The notes: generated from the letters alone by a model not told the origin. 64,000 bases of DNA from Neorhizobium sp. NCHU2750 (GCF_003597675.1 NZ_CP030827.1:3593501-3657500), one strand, 5' to 3'. Counted from the stretch's first letter, positions 17,777-27,586 are shown. Numbers and translations are program-made.

Positions 17777-18547
17777 TCAGGGCGATTGCGGCGCGCCCTG
17801 GTCCTTCTTGCGCCCGGCCATCAGCACTGTGGCTCCGATAATGGCTGCCGGTTCGCCGCCGGGCCCGGACGTCTGCAAGAGAACGGCACAGCCATCCTTC
17901 TTGTTCGTCCCGAATGCCTTGCCCGGCAAGGTGAGCGTCATCTTCTTGCCGTTCCACATGCCGACCGACTGCACGTCATAGACGCTGTGCCAGTAATCCA
18001 TGTTCTTGCCGCTGTTTTCGCCCTTCGTCACGTCAACCTGCTGGTGCTTGGTGAAATAGGCGACAACGACATCGGCCTGTCCCTGGCCCTCGCCGATATT
18101 GATGTCTATCTCGTCGCCGCGCATTGCCGCCGTCACCGGCACGGTCAGGCCGTGACCAGCCTTTTCAAGCCCGTCGACCTTGCCGTTGATCGCGGAGAGA
18201 TCCGTACCCTTCACATGCTCGCGGCCATTGATGATCGCCTGCGGTGTGTAGACGCCGGTTCTGCCCAGCGTCTTGGCATAGCCATATTGACGCTCGGTAT
18301 TTTCCTTGGAGCTGAGAGTATCGGGCCAGCCGAGATAGTTCCAATAATCGACATGGTAGGAGAGAACGACCAGATCGCCCTGAGCAACAAGCTCGCCCAG
18401 CGCGTTGTCGGCCGGCGGACAGGATGCGCAGCCCTGAGAGGTAAAGAGTTCGACCACGCCCTTTGGCGCCCGCACTTCCTCCGCCATCGCCGCACCGCAA
18501 AACAGCAGGCTCGCAAGGACGACCAGAGCGCGAAAATGGAACGGCAT
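17777..18547 (-). CDS. DUF1223 secreted thioredoxin-like protein
   Basis: A 256-residue protein from the ATG at 18547, which begins a convincing signal peptide (MPFHFRALVVLASLLFCGAAMA). The start at 18643 would bury this peptide behind 32 unrelated residues. After the signal comes 'VVELFTSQGCASCPPADNAL', the CxxC-bearing thioredoxin-like motif of the DUF1223 family, and 'LSYHVDYWNYLGWPD'. These are periplasmic proteins of unknown redox role common in Rhizobiales. Two more cysteines are not obvious near the CxxC, so it may act as a simple disulfide reductant or metal binder. Confidence 0.87.
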   Translation of the reverse strand: MPFHFRALVVLASLLFCGAAMAEEVRAPKGVVELFTSQGCASCPPADNALGELVAQGDLVVLSYHVDYWNYLGWPDTLSSKENTERQYGYAKTLGRTGVYTPQAIINGREHVKGTDLSAINGKVDGLEKAGHGLTVPVTAAMRGDEIDINIGEGQGQADVVVAYFTKHQQVDVTKGENSGKNMDYWHSVYDVQSVGMWNGKKMTLTLPGKAFGTNKKDGCAVLLQTSGPGGEPAAIIGATVLMAGRKKDQGAPQSP

Positions 18548-18703
18548 ATGTATCGAACCTCTATTTGTCAGGGCAACCGCGAAAATGCGACTACTCTCGG
18601 CAATCGAGAAGGGCTGTCGGGTTGGCGGAAAGTAACCATCCACAATTTCAAGAGAAAGTCACGATGGGGTGAAAACGAAAACGTGACCAATAATCGCTTT
18701 CTA

Positions 18704-18725
18704 GTTGAAAGAAAGGACTTTCAAC
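18704..18725. repeat. Perfect 8-base inverted repeat after the TauE-like gene
   Basis: GTTGAAAG at 18704-18711 pairs with CTTTCAAC at 18718-18725 across a six-base loop. It begins seven bases past the stop of the TauE-like gene on the minus strand. It lacks a T run, so it may be an mRNA 3'-end stabiliser or a weak terminator. Confidence 0.5.
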
Positions 18726-18732
18726 AAACCGT

Positions 18733-19470
18733 CTACAGGACCTGCATCAGGCCCTGGACGAGATAGACCGCGCCGACGCCTGTTACAACCCAGCGGGTCC
18801 ATGCGCGAAAATTGGCATCCGTCATCTTCTGCAGGATGCCGTTGCCCGCCAGCGCCCCGAGGATCGCGATCGGTGCCGCGGCCAGCACTGCGATCTGGTC
18901 GGTCGTCGGCAGCTTCATCGCCGCATCCCAGTAGAATGCAATCTTGGCGAGATGCGACAGGGTCTGGATCGAGGCCTTGGTAGCGATAACCTTGCGCCGG
19001 TCCATCTGGGTGCGGATGAAGAAGATATCGATCGTAGGACCGGCCACACCGACGCTGATATTGAGAAAGCCAGACAGCAGACCGGCAATCAGCGCGTGGG
19101 AGGGACGCGATGCGTCGAGCTGCAGCCGCTTGACCGGCAGCCAGACGAGGATCGGCATCAGCCCGATACCGATCAAAACCACGATCAGGCTCGGCGTATA
19201 GTCGATGGCAAAAAGCACGGCCGCCGAAACGCCGACACCGATGCACAGGACGCCAAGGATCCGCCAGTCGATATAGGCCCGCGAAAACCAGGCACGCGAC
19301 CCGTTCGACGTGATCTGGATAACCCCCTGGATCGCGATCGCAGTCCCGACCGGATAGAAAAACAGCAGCAGCCAGAGCAGGATCAGCCCGCCTGCCATTC
19401 CGAAAATACCTGAAAGAAGAGACGTCAGGAAAACGGCGACAGCCATTCCGAGGAAAATGATGGGGGACAA
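18733..19470 (-). CDS. TSUP family (TauE/SafE-like) membrane permease
   Basis: A 245-residue inner membrane protein with about eight helices arranged as two TauE repeats: 'LLSGIFGMAGGLILLWLLLFF' (first repeat) and 'LIAGLLSGFLNISVGVAGPTID' (second). The family moves sulfite, sulfonates or small organic anions. I place the start at a TTG at 19470 (SPIIFLGMAVAVF), which keeps the first helix whole; an ATG at 19446 is the conservative alternative. The ATG at 19560 is unlikely because it lies in the acnA terminator. Confidence 0.82.
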   Translation of the reverse strand: MSPIIFLGMAVAVFLTSLLSGIFGMAGGLILLWLLLFFYPVGTAIAIQGVIQITSNGSRAWFSRAYIDWRILGVLCIGVGVSAAVLFAIDYTPSLIVVLIGIGLMPILVWLPVKRLQLDASRPSHALIAGLLSGFLNISVGVAGPTIDIFFIRTQMDRRKVIATKASIQTLSHLAKIAFYWDAAMKLPTTDQIAVLAAAPIAILGALAGNGILQKMTDANFRAWTRWVVTGVGAVYLVQGLMQVL

Positions 19471-19525
19471 TGGAGGAATGCCTGCAGGAATTTTACAAAT
19501 GGAATTTTGTTCAGGGAGACCTGAT

Positions 19526-19557
19526 AAAAACCACCCGCCGGATTTCCCGGCGGGTGG
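19526..19557 (-). terminator. Rho-independent terminator of acnA
   Basis: An 11-pair perfect GC-rich stem (19531-19541 with 19547-19557, loop of five) followed by five T on the minus strand, ten bases after the acnA stop. Confidence 0.93.
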
Positions 19558-19566
19558 CATAAATCG

Positions 19567-22260
19567 TTAGGCAGCCAGATCGCGAAGAACCGTCTGCAGA
19601 ATGCCGCCATTGTTCATGTAGATGACTTCATCGAGCGTATCGATGCGGCAGAGGATGTTGATCTCCTTCACCGTGCCATCGCCATAGGTGATCTTGGCAG
19701 TCTTCCATTCGCGCGGCTTGATGTCGCCTTCCAGGCCTTCGATGGTGACGGTCTCGTCGCCCTTGAGATCGAGCGAGGCCCAGGTCGTGCCTTCCTCGAA
19801 GACGAAGGGAACGACGCCCATACCGACCAGGTTCGACCGATGGATTCGCTCGAAGGACTGGGCGATCACAGCTTTGACGCCCAGGAGATTGGTGCCCTTA
19901 GCAGCCCAGTCACGCGACGAACCGTTGCCGTATTCGACACCGGCGAAGATGACGAGAGGCGTGCCCTCTTCCTTGTACTTCATCGCCGCATCGTAGATCG
20001 ACATCTCTTCCTTCGACGGATAGTGGATGGTGTAGCCACCTTCCTTGCCGTTCGGGCCGAGCATGTGGTTGCGGATGCGGATATTGGCGAAGGTGCCGCG
20101 CATCATCACTTCATGGTTGCCGCGGCGCGTGCCGTACTGGTTGAAGTCGGCAACGGCAACGCCATGCTCGGTGAGATAGGCACCGGCCGGAGAAGCTGCC
20201 TTGATCGAACCGGCCGGAGAAATATGGTCGGTGGTGATCTTGTCGCCGAACAGGCCAAGCACGCGGGCACCCTTGATGTCCTTGATGCCGGAGCCCTTTT
20301 TACCCATGCCGACGAAATAGGGCGGGTTCTGCACATAGGTCGACTGGTCGTCCCATGCATAGGTCTCACCGTCCGGGATCTGCACGGCCTGCCAGTTCGC
20401 ATCGCCCTTGAAGACGTCTGCATACTTGGTTTCGAACAGTTCGCGGGTGACGTATTTCTGGATGAACTCCTGCACTTCGGCAGAGGTTGGCCAGACGTCC
20501 TTGAGGAAGACGGGGTTGCCGTCGCGATCCTCGCCGAGCGGCTCGGTGGTCAGGTCCTTCTGCACCGTGCCGGCCAGAGCATAGGCAACCACGAGCGGCG
20601 GCGACGCCAGGTAGTTAGCCTGCACGTCCGGCGAGATACGGCCTTCGAAGTTGCGGTTGCCGGACAGAACGCCCGAAACGATCAGGCCCTTGTCGTTGAT
20701 CGTCTTCGAGATCGGCGCCGGCAGCGGACCGGAATTTCCGATGCAGGTCGTGCAGCCGAAACCGACGAGGTTGAAGCCCAGTGCATCGAGATCCTTCTGC
20801 AGGCCCGACTTGTCGAGATATTCGGCAACGACCTGGCTTCCCGGTGCAAGCGAAGTCTTGACCCAGGGAGCCGTCTTCAGGCCCTTGGCGACGGCGTTGC
20901 GGGCCAGAAGGCCGGCAGCGATCAGCACGCTCGGGTTGGACGTGTTGGTGCACGACGTGATGGCGGCAATCGCCACGTCGCCATGGCCGAGATCGAAGTC
21001 GGTGCCTTCGACTGCATAGCGGTTGGAAAGCTGGTCGGGCTTCTTGTATTCGCCGGCGAGCGAAGTGGCAAAACCGGATGCGATGTTTTCCAGCGGGATA
21101 CGGCCTTCCGGACGCTTCGGGCCGGCCATCGACGGCACGACGTCGTTGAGATCCAGTTCAAGCGTATCGGTGAACACGAGGTCGGAACCGTCATTGTCGC
21201 GCCACATGCCCTGCGCCTTCGAATAGGCTTCCACGAGCGCGATGCGCTCCTTGGTGCGGCCGGACATGTTGAGATAGTTGACGGTTTCGGCATCGACCGG
21301 GAAGAAGCCGCAGGTCGCGCCGTATTCCGGGCCCATATTGCCGATCGTCGCACGGTCTGCGACCGGCATGTTGTCCATGCCCGGGCCGAAGAATTCGACG
21401 AACTTGGACACGACGCCCTTCTTGCGCAGCATCTGCACGACGGTGAGAACGAGGTCGGTCGCAGTGACGCCTTCCTTCAGCTTGCCGGTCAGCTTGAAGC
21501 CGATGACCTCAGGCAGAAGCATGGAAACGGGCTGGCCGAGCATCGAGGCTTCCGCTTCGATCCCGCCGACACCCCAGCCCAGGACGCCGAGACCGTTGAT
21601 CATCGTCGTATGGCTGTCGGTACCGACGCAGGTATCCGGATAAGCGGTGGTTTCGCCGTCTTCCTCGTTGGTCCAGACCGTCTGGCCGAGATATTCGAAA
21701 TTCACCTGGTGGCAGATGCCCGTACCGGGCGGAACCACGCGAAAGTTCTTGAATGCCTGCTGGCCCCACTTGAGGAAGCGGTAGCGCTCGCCATTACGCT
21801 GGTACTCCAGCTCCACGTTGCGGGCAAAGGCAGTGGGCGTGCCGAATTCGTCGACGATGACCGAGTGGTCGATGACGAGGTCGACGGGAACGAGCGGATT
21901 GATCTTTTCCGGATCGCCGCCGAGCGACTTGATGCCGTCACGCATGGCGGCAAGGTCGACGACGGCAGGAACGCCGGTAAAGTCCTGCATCAGCACACGG
22001 GCCGGGCGATAGGCGATTTCCGCCTCGGTCAGACCCTTGTTGTTCAGCCATTCGGCCACCGACAGGATCTGCTCCTTGGTGACGGACTGGCCGTCTTCGA
22101 AACGCAGCAGATTTTCGAGCAGAACCTTCATCGAGAAAGGCAGCTTGGAAACGCCCGTAAGGCCGTTCGCTTCGGCCTTCGGAAGGCTGTAATAGACATA
22201 GTCCTTACCGCCTACGGTAAGGACGGAACGACATTGAAAGCTATCGATAGATTTGGTCAC
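19567..22260 (-). CDS. acnA: Aconitate hydratase A
   Basis: An 897-residue enzyme of the AcnA/IRP1 type that interconverts citrate and isocitrate in the TCA cycle. The three cysteines that hold the [4Fe-4S] cluster are Cys437 ('TSCTNTSNP') and Cys503/Cys506 ('[10 protein letters not shown]'). Other family marks are '[11 protein letters not shown]', '[15 protein letters not shown]' and, near the C-terminus, '[17 protein letters not shown]'. It is a single-gene transcript ending at a strong terminator. The intergenic region upstream, shared with ccmA, holds a sequence resembling an Irr box, which would fit iron control of this iron-sulfur enzyme. Confidence 0.98.
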   Translation of the reverse strand: MTKSIDSFQCRSVLTVGGKDYVYYSLPKAEANGLTGVSKLPFSMKVLLENLLRFEDGQSVTKEQILSVAEWLNNKGLTEAEIAYRPARVLMQDFTGVPAVVDLAAMRDGIKSLGGDPEKINPLVPVDLVIDHSVIVDEFGTPTAFARNVELEYQRNGERYRFLKWGQQAFKNFRVVPPGTGICHQVNFEYLGQTVWTNEEDGETTAYPDTCVGTDSHTTMINGLGVLGWGVGGIEAEASMLGQPVSMLLPEVIGFKLTGKLKEGVTATDLVLTVVQMLRKKGVVSKFVEFFGPGMDNMPVADRATIGNMGPEYGATCGFFPVDAETVNYLNMSGRTKERIALVEAYSKAQGMWRDNDGSDLVFTDTLELDLNDVVPSMAGPKRPEGRIPLENIASGFATSLAGEYKKPDQLSNRYAVEGTDFDLGHGDVAIAAITSCTNTSNPSVLIAAGLLARNAVAKGLKTAPWVKTSLAPGSQVVAEYLDKSGLQKDLDALGFNLVGFGCTTCIGNSGPLPAPISKTINDKGLIVSGVLSGNRNFEGRISPDVQANYLASPPLVVAYALAGTVQKDLTTEPLGEDRDGNPVFLKDVWPTSAEVQEFIQKYVTRELFETKYADVFKGDANWQAVQIPDGETYAWDDQSTYVQNPPYFVGMGKKGSGIKDIKGARVLGLFGDKITTDHISPAGSIKAASPAGAYLTEHGVAVADFNQYGTRRGNHEVMMRGTFANIRIRNHMLGPNGKEGGYTIHYPSKEEMSIYDAAMKYKEEGTPLVIFAGVEYGNGSSRDWAAKGTNLLGVKAVIAQSFERIHRSNLVGMGVVPFVFEEGTTWASLDLKGDETVTIEGLEGDIKPREWKTAKITYGDGTVKEINILCRIDTLDEVIYMNNGGILQTVLRDLAA

Positions 22261-22435
22261 GGATTAGAACCCCGCTGATATCAAGAGCCAACACGCGCGT
22301 GCGGACACCTATGCATTCAGAAATGCACGATAGGATGCGGGTGCGACCATTTCCGCTGTCCGCACGAGAAGATTTTCATCTTCAGGTCCGGCGCTAGGTG
22401 GAAGTCACGCCGGCCGCTGGCGTGGTTGCCATCTA

Positions 22436-22452
22436 TATAGATAGTTTCTAAG
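22436..22452 (-). promoter_or_regulatory. Possible iron control element (Irr box) between acnA and ccmA
   Basis: On the minus strand the 17 bases CTTAGAA-act-ATCTATA resemble the Irr/ICE consensus TTTAGAA-N3-TTCTAAA (six of seven matches in the left half, five of seven in the right). It lies about 180 bases ahead of acnA and about 80 ahead of ccmA, two genes tied to iron and heme. The match is imperfect and chance is possible. Confidence 0.3.
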
Positions 22453-22532
22453 AAGCCTTCCAGACACTTTGTCGCAGGTCACGAAAGATTTTTTGCGACT
22501 AGATGATTGAAAACTTAAACAAGGTCCAAACG

Positions 22533-23177
22533 ATGCGACTGACGGCCGAAGGTTTGAGCGCCAGGCGCGGTGAAGACCTGATTTTCAAGGATATTTCCTT
22601 CGTGCTGGACGGTGGCGAGAGCCTCGTTCTGACCGGCCGCAACGGTTCGGGAAAGTCGACGCTGCTGCGCACCGTGGCGGGATTGCTGCAGCCGGAGGAA
22701 GGTCGCGTCACCTGGACGTCGGACGGCGCCGATCCGGACATGCGTGCCGCCGAGGCATGCCATTATCTCGGCCACCGCAACGCCATGAAGGCCGAACTTT
22801 CGGTGTTTGAAAACCTCTCCTTCTGGCAGGATTTCCTCGGCAATTTCCGCGGCGGCGAGGGCCTGACCATCGGCGAGGCGGCCGAGCATGTGGGGCTCAG
22901 CGAGATCACCCACCTGCCCTTCGGCTATCTCTCCGCCGGTCAGCAGCGTCGCATGGCCTTCGCCAAGCTTCTCGTCGCATGGCGCCCGGTCTGGATCCTC
23001 GACGAACCGACGGCGGCCCTTGATGTCAGTGCCGAAGAAGTGTTCACCACCCTGATCAAGCACCACCTCTCCACCGGCGGCATCGTGCTCGCCGCCACCC
23101 ACCAGCCACTCGGCCTGGAGGACGCCAAGCAGTTGAAGATGACCGGCTTCGCCGGTGTGATGGAGGATGTGTGGTGA
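22533..23177 (+). CDS. ccmA: Cytochrome c biogenesis heme exporter ATPase CcmA
   Basis: A 214-residue ABC ATPase from the ATG at 22533 (MRLTAEGLSARRGEDLIF); the ATG at 22503 adds ten residues not seen in the family. Walker A is 'GRNGSGKSTLLR' (about residues 36-47), the signature is degenerate as usual in CcmA ('LSAGQQRRMAFA') and Walker B is 'VWILDEP'. With CcmB and CcmC it releases holo-CcmE for heme delivery to c-type cytochromes. It is the first gene of ccmABCDG; a repeat element separates it from ccmB. Confidence 0.96.
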   Translation: MRLTAEGLSARRGEDLIFKDISFVLDGGESLVLTGRNGSGKSTLLRTVAGLLQPEEGRVTWTSDGADPDMRAAEACHYLGHRNAMKAELSVFENLSFWQDFLGNFRGGEGLTIGEAAEHVGLSEITHLPFGYLSAGQQRRMAFAKLLVAWRPVWILDEPTAALDVSAEEVFTTLIKHHLSTGGIVLAATHQPLGLEDAKQLKMTGFAGVMEDVW

Positions 23178-23195
23178 TGGCTGATCGTACCAACA

Positions 23196-23366
23196 CCCCC
23201 TCTGGCCTGCCGGCCATCTCCCCCACAAGGGGGGAGAGGACTCGAGGCGACCGCCGGCTTCAATTGATTCTCGATGATGCGGCCGGGTTAAGCCCTCCCC
23301 CTTGTGGGGGTCCGAAGGACAGGTTGAGACACCAGTCTCAACCCTGGCATGGTTGGGAGGGGTCTT
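23196..23366. repeat. RIME-like palindromic mosaic repeat, copy 1 (inside the ccm operon)
   Basis: A 171-base element filling the ccmA-ccmB gap. The left module contains the palindromic core CTGGCCTGCCGGCCATCTCC and a C/G hairpin. The right module is GTTAAGCCCTCCCCCTTGTG followed by an inner stem GGTTGAGAC / GTCTCAACC (23322-23343) and ends with TTGGGAGGGGTCTT. The same modules recur at 48972-49143 in the same orientation and at 46915-47046 inverted, and the left module twice inside ftsY. Resembles the rhizobial intergenic mosaic elements. Confidence 0.85.
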
Positions 23367-23391
23367 CGCCAAAGGTGGAAGGTGCGCATCC

Positions 23392-24051
23392 ATGACAGCC
23401 CTCCTCCTCCGCGACCTGAAACTTTCGGTGCGTGCCGGCGGTGGCGCATTGATCGGCGTGCTGTTCTTCCTGACGGTCGTCGCCGTCATTCCCTTCGGCG
23501 TCGGCCCGGACCTCAACCTTCTGTCGCGCATCGGCCCGGCCATCGTCTGGATCGGAGCCCTGCTCTCGGCCTTGCTCGGCCTCGACCGCATGTTCCAGAC
23601 CGATCGGGAGGATGGTTCGCTCGATCTGCTGCTGATGCAGGAACACCCGCTGGTACTGACCGTACTGGTCAAATGCCTCGCCCACTGGCTGGGCAACGGC
23701 CTGCCTCTGGTCATCGCCTCGCCGCTTCTTGGCCTGTTCATGAACATGAGCGAGGTCGCGATCGGTGCCACCATGCTGACGCTTCTCGTCGGCACGCCGG
23801 CTTTGACCTTCATCGGCGCAGTCGGCGCCGCCGTTGCCGTCGCCCTTCCCCGTGGCGGCCTGCTTGTCTCGATCCTCGTCCTGCCGCTGGCAATTCCCGT
23901 CCTGATCTTCGGTGTCAGCGCGTCTTACGCGGCGGTCGAAGATCCCGCCCCCTTCATGCCGCCTTTTCTGATATTGGTGGCCATCACGATGTTTTTTGCG
24001 GTGATCGGTCCAATCGGCGCGGCACTCGCTTTGCGAAACACGGCCGATTGA
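23392..24051 (+). CDS. ccmB: Cytochrome c biogenesis heme exporter permease CcmB
   Basis: A 219-residue protein with six membrane helices from the ATG at 23392 (MTALLLRDLKLSVRAGG), typical for CcmB. The open frame upstream back to 23302 is simply read-through of the repeat element. 'GLDRMFQTDREDGSLDLLL' (about residues 62-80) is the conserved cytoplasmic loop of the family. Together with CcmA and CcmC it forms the ABC complex acting on CcmE in the inner membrane. Confidence 0.96.
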   Translation: MTALLLRDLKLSVRAGGGALIGVLFFLTVVAVIPFGVGPDLNLLSRIGPAIVWIGALLSALLGLDRMFQTDREDGSLDLLLMQEHPLVLTVLVKCLAHWLGNGLPLVIASPLLGLFMNMSEVAIGATMLTLLVGTPALTFIGAVGAAVAVALPRGGLLVSILVLPLAIPVLIFGVSASYAAVEDPAPFMPPFLILVAITMFFAVIGPIGAALALRNTAD

Positions 24052-24094
24052 TTAGAATCATTCTCGAAAACGCGCTATCCGGTTAGAAAGTACC

Positions 24095-24865
24095 ATGCCA
24101 GAAAGTATCGCCATCACGAAATTCTCCGACCTCGCGAACCCGACGCGGTTCCTGAGCCTGGCGGCGCGCCTCCTGCCCTGGATGGCCGCGGTGACAGCGA
24201 TCCTTTTTGCGGTCGGCCTCTACCTCAGCTTCACCACCGAAGGTGATTACCAGCAGGGGATGACGGTGCGGATCATGTATATCCACGTGCCGGCCGCCTG
24301 GCTGTCGATGATGTGCTACACGGTCATGGCCGTCTCGGCGATCGGCACGCTCGTCTGGCGCCACCCGCTGGCCGACGTTTCCCACAAGTCCGCCGCTCCG
24401 ATCGGCGCGGCCTTTACTCTGATCGCGCTTGCCACCGGTTCGCTCTGGGGCAAGCCGATGTGGGGCACATGGTGGGTCTGGGATGCGCGATTGACTTCGG
24501 TTTTCGTGCTGTTCCTGATGTATCTCGGTCTGATCGCACTCAACCGGGCCTTCGACGACCCCGGCCGTGCGGCCCGCGTCTCCTCGGTCCTAATCCTCAT
24601 CGGCTTCGTCAACATCCCGATCATCAAGTTCTCGGTCGACTGGTGGAACACGCTGCATCAGCCGGCCAGCATCATTCGCATGGGTGGCCCGACGATCGAC
24701 AAGGAATTCCTCTGGCCGCTGCTCATCATGGCGCTTGCCTCGACGCTGTTGTTCTTCACCCTTCATATCGCGGCGATGCGAAACGAGATCTGGCGCCGTC
24801 GCGTCACCGCCCAGCGCCGTCTGGCCGCCCGCATGGCCGGTCGCAAGGCCGCGAAGGAGGCGTAA
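24095..24865 (+). CDS. ccmC: Heme handling protein CcmC
   Basis: A 256-residue protein with six membrane helices and the tryptophan-rich WWD heme-binding motif 'WGKPMWGTWWVWDARLTS' at about residues 121-138, flanked by the conserved histidines of the family ('YIHVPAAWLSM' near 62-72 and 'WWNTLHQPASI' near 181-191). It presents heme to CcmE. Followed after a single base by ccmD. Confidence 0.97.
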   Translation: MPESIAITKFSDLANPTRFLSLAARLLPWMAAVTAILFAVGLYLSFTTEGDYQQGMTVRIMYIHVPAAWLSMMCYTVMAVSAIGTLVWRHPLADVSHKSAAPIGAAFTLIALATGSLWGKPMWGTWWVWDARLTSVFVLFLMYLGLIALNRAFDDPGRAARVSSVLILIGFVNIPIIKFSVDWWNTLHQPASIIRMGGPTIDKEFLWPLLIMALASTLLFFTLHIAAMRNEIWRRRVTAQRRLAARMAGRKAAKEA

Positions 24866-24866
24866 C

Positions 24867-25052
24867 ATGACCCATGCTTTCTATATCGACACCGCCTATG
24901 CAGTCGCGGGCGTCATCACGCTCTGTCTGATTGCCTGGGTCTGGCTCGATGGTCGCGCCCGGCAGAAAGAGCTGGCCGAACTGGAAGCCTCCGGCATCCG
25001 TCGCCGCTCGGCCCGACCCGCGGCCCCGTCCGAAACCGGAGGACAGGCATGA
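24867..25052 (+). CDS. ccmD: Heme exporter protein CcmD
   Basis: A 61-residue protein: short periplasmic N-terminus (MTHAFYIDT), one membrane helix (about residues 10-27) and a basic cytoplasmic tail ('DGRARQKELAELEASGIRRR'). Size, topology and position between ccmC and ccmG identify it. It starts one base after the ccmC stop and overlaps ccmG by four bases. CcmD helps release holo-CcmE from the CcmABC complex. Confidence 0.93.
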   Translation: MTHAFYIDTAYAVAGVITLCLIAWVWLDGRARQKELAELEASGIRRRSARPAAPSETGGQA

Positions 25053-25675
25053 GCGCGCAAACCGAAGACGCCAATCTCAAGCCGACCCGCAACCGCGCCC
25101 GCTATGCGCTGGCGCTCATACCGCTCCTGGTATTCGCGGGCTTTGCCGCTATCGCCGGCAAGATGCTCTACGATCAGGATGTCAACGGCCTCGACGCCTC
25201 GGCCATCCCGTCGGCCCTGATCGGCAAGACCGCGCCGTCGCTCGCGCTACCGCCGCTGGAAGGCTCCAACCTGCCGGCGCTGACGGATTCGGCGATCAAG
25301 GGCAAGCTGACGCTGGTCAATGTCTTCGCCTCCTGGTGCATTCCCTGCCGCCAGGAACATCCGGTTCTGAAGCAGCTCGCCACCGATAGCCGGCTCAATA
25401 TCGTCGGCATCAACTACAAGGATCGCAGCGACAATGCCCTGCGCTTCCTGGGTGAACTCGGAAACCCCTATAAGGCCGTTGGTGTCGATCCGAACGGCAA
25501 GGCCGCCATCGACTGGGGCGTCTACGGTATTCCGGAAAGCTATCTCGTCGGCCCCGACGGCACGATCCTCTACAAGAAGGTTGGCCCGTTCGACGATCGC
25601 AGCCTGACCGAGGAACTTCTTCCCGCAATCGAGAAAGCTTCGGGCGAAAAAACGTCAGACGCAGCCAAGAGCTGA
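25049..25675 (+). CDS. ccmG: Thiol:disulfide interchange protein CcmG/DsbE
   Basis: A 208-residue membrane-anchored thioredoxin-like protein: one N-terminal helix (about residues 20-40) and a periplasmic domain with the redox motif 'NVFASWCIPCRQEHPVL' (WCIPC near residues 97-101). 'WGVYGIPESYLVGPDG' is the CcmG cis-proline region. It reduces apocytochrome c cysteines before heme ligation. Last gene of the cluster here; ccmE, ccmF and ccmH are not in the window, as usual in rhizobia where they sit elsewhere. Confidence 0.95.
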   Translation: MSAQTEDANLKPTRNRARYALALIPLLVFAGFAAIAGKMLYDQDVNGLDASAIPSALIGKTAPSLALPPLEGSNLPALTDSAIKGKLTLVNVFASWCIPCRQEHPVLKQLATDSRLNIVGINYKDRSDNALRFLGELGNPYKAVGVDPNGKAAIDWGVYGIPESYLVGPDGTILYKKVGPFDDRSLTEELLPAIEKASGEKTSDAAKS

Positions 25676-25686
25676 CCGGATGTAAA

Positions 25687-26868
25687 TCAGGACACGATCC
25701 TGAGCGGCGGCGGACCTTCCGGCGGACGCTGCCCCTCGATGATCACCCGGTTGCGGCCGGAATTCTTGGCAATATAGAGACAGGCATCCGCCCGGCTGAT
25801 GGCATCGTGCACGGAATGATCGCCCGGTGCTGTCATCGAGACGCCGAAACTGGCGCTGAAAGTCTCCTCGATCCCGTGCTGCTGCCAGCCCATTGCCAGA
25901 AAAGCCATCCTGGCCTGCTCGGCCATCCGCGCAGCCTCGGCCTGGCTGATACCCGGCAGGAAGGCAACGAACTCCTCCCCGCCGAAACGGGCCAGCGCCG
26001 CGCCCGCAAGATTGGCACGCAGCGTCTGCGCAAAGCCGATGATTACGTGGTCTCCAGCGGCATGGCCGAAGCGATCGTTCACCTGCTTGAAATGATCGAT
26101 ATCACCGACGACGACCGCGCCGGCCGGAAAAGCACCGCCACCTGCGGTCGGCACCGCCTGCTCGAAGCCGCGCCGGTTGAACAGATCCGTCAGCGGATCA
26201 TGCTCCGCCGCACGTCGATGGCCGGTGATCACGTCCGACATCACGGATCCCAGCACGGTCAAAGCCATGACGAAACCGATCACGCTCGCGCCCACCTGCA
26301 TGAAGAAGGCATAGCCGGACGACAGGAACTGGTCGAGCGAGGCATAATCATCCGCCGAGGTGAAGGCGAGCAAGGCCGTAACGCGAACGGCCGTCTCAAG
26401 GACCACCAGCGCCGCCATGCCGACCAGCAGCCGGTCGATCACATGCCTTGCATGCCGCCACACAGCCGCAACGGAAAAGGCCAAAAGCACAGCCAGCGAT
26501 CCGTCGCCAAGCGCAAGCTGCGACCGCAGATCCTGCCGGACCACGATCACCCATGTAATCGCGACGAATGCAAGAATTGCAAAGACGAGCCGCGGCAGGA
26601 ACCATGTCGGGCGCTTGAACCGCACGAGCAACGCCTGACCATAGAAAAAGAAAGCCGCAAAGAACGGTATGTTGGCAATGACCGCCTGCCATTCGACAGG
26701 CAGCGCATAGGCAAGCATCGGAAAGGCGAAACCGATCGCCGCGCAGATATAACCAGATCCCCAGTAACGCGCAGAACCATCCGACCATCGCGCAGCGATC
26801 AGGAAGATCAGGCCGAACACCAGAAAGATGAACGGCAGCAGATAGGCAAAATTATCGGTCTGTTCCAT
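25687..26868 (-). CDS. Membrane diguanylate cyclase (GGDEF domain)
   Basis: A 393-residue protein with an N-terminal block of six to seven membrane helices (about residues 8-200) and a GGDEF domain from about 220 to 380. The catalytic loop reads GGEEF ('ARFGGEEFVAFLP'), an active variant. The allosteric RxxD inhibitory site expected five residues before GGEEF is absent, so product inhibition by that route is not predicted. It would make cyclic di-GMP at the inner membrane in answer to an unknown signal. Convergent with ccmG, 11 bases away. Confidence 0.9.
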   Translation of the reverse strand: MEQTDNFAYLLPFIFLVFGLIFLIAARWSDGSARYWGSGYICAAIGFAFPMLAYALPVEWQAVIANIPFFAAFFFYGQALLVRFKRPTWFLPRLVFAILAFVAITWVIVVRQDLRSQLALGDGSLAVLLAFSVAAVWRHARHVIDRLLVGMAALVVLETAVRVTALLAFTSADDYASLDQFLSSGYAFFMQVGASVIGFVMALTVLGSVMSDVITGHRRAAEHDPLTDLFNRRGFEQAVPTAGGGAFPAGAVVVGDIDHFKQVNDRFGHAAGDHVIIGFAQTLRANLAGAALARFGGEEFVAFLPGISQAEAARMAEQARMAFLAMGWQQHGIEETFSASFGVSMTAPGDHSVHDAISRADACLYIAKNSGRNRVIIEGQRPPEGPPPLRIVS

Positions 26869-27004
26869 CTGGCCCTATGCAGAAAGCCTTCATGCATCCT
26901 GTCGGCATATGCCGCAGTCCTAGGCGGAGATCGTTAAGAATTCCACGCCGCTTAATTGCAAGAGATGACACATGCACAGATATATCGGCTCTGCCGGGTC
27001 CATT

Positions 27005-27586
27005 CTAGATGGCACTCTGCCATTGCCTGATGGCCTCCACCGGCCAGACCAGCATCAGCACGTTGAGCGAGAGATTGTCGCGGATCAGCCAGCCGGTAAA
27101 AAGCTCGAAGAAGATCGCGACCACGACCGTCAGCCAGACCGGCGCGCGCGAGGCAAACAGGAAGCCCAGCACCATGAACACCGTGTCCATCGCCGAATTG
27201 ATGATACTGTCGCCCGCATAACCGAGCGCCATGGTGGCAGTCCGGTAGCGGTCGATGACGAGCGGCGAGTTTTCGGCAATTTCCCACGCCGCCTCGATGA
27301 AAACCGCCAGTGTGAGACGGGCGGAAAGCGGCGCCCGGCGCAGGATCAGGAAGCCCAGGCCGTAGAAGAGAAAACCATGGATGATGTGGGAGGGCGTGTA
27401 CCAGTCGGCGAGATGCTGCGAATTGCCGGGCGAATTCACCTCCGGCTCGAACAGCTTCACGTAACCGCATTCGCAGATAGGCACCCGGCCCATGGCATAA
27501 AGGACCGCGATCTGCAGCAACAGCAAAGCCAATGCCGCGAAGAGCCAGCGCCGCCCCGTCATGCCGCGGCCCGGCCCTGCCGTCAC
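27005..27586 (-). CDS. DUF2585 (UPF0314) family membrane protein
   Basis: A 193-residue protein with about five helices, starting at a GTG (27586) whose bases overlap the yciB stop codon; an ATG at 27562 (MTGRRWLF) is an alternative. '[41 protein letters not shown]' carries the conserved CxCG and His residues of the DUF2585 family (positions about 35-75), and '[11 protein letters not shown]' follows. Function unknown. Coupling to yciB suggests an envelope role. Confidence 0.87.
   Translation of the reverse strand: MTAGPGRGMTGRRWLFAALALLLLQIAVLYAMGRVPICECGYVKLFEPEVNSPGNSQHLADWYTPSHIIHGFLFYGLGFLILRRAPLSARLTLAVFIEAAWEIAENSPLVIDRYRTATMALGYAGDSIINSAMDTVFMVLGFLFASRAPVWLTVVVAIFFELFTGWLIRDNLSLNVLMLVWPVEAIRQWQSAI

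Noticed and set aside
19840..22278. An 812-codon open frame on the plus strand opposite acnA
   Set aside because: It mirrors the acnA codons in a GC-rich genome; its product is low-complexity and the sense frame is a complete aconitase with all cluster cysteines.
23171..23395. Small reading frame over the ccmA-ccmB gap
   Set aside because: It is translation of the palindromic repeat, not a gene.
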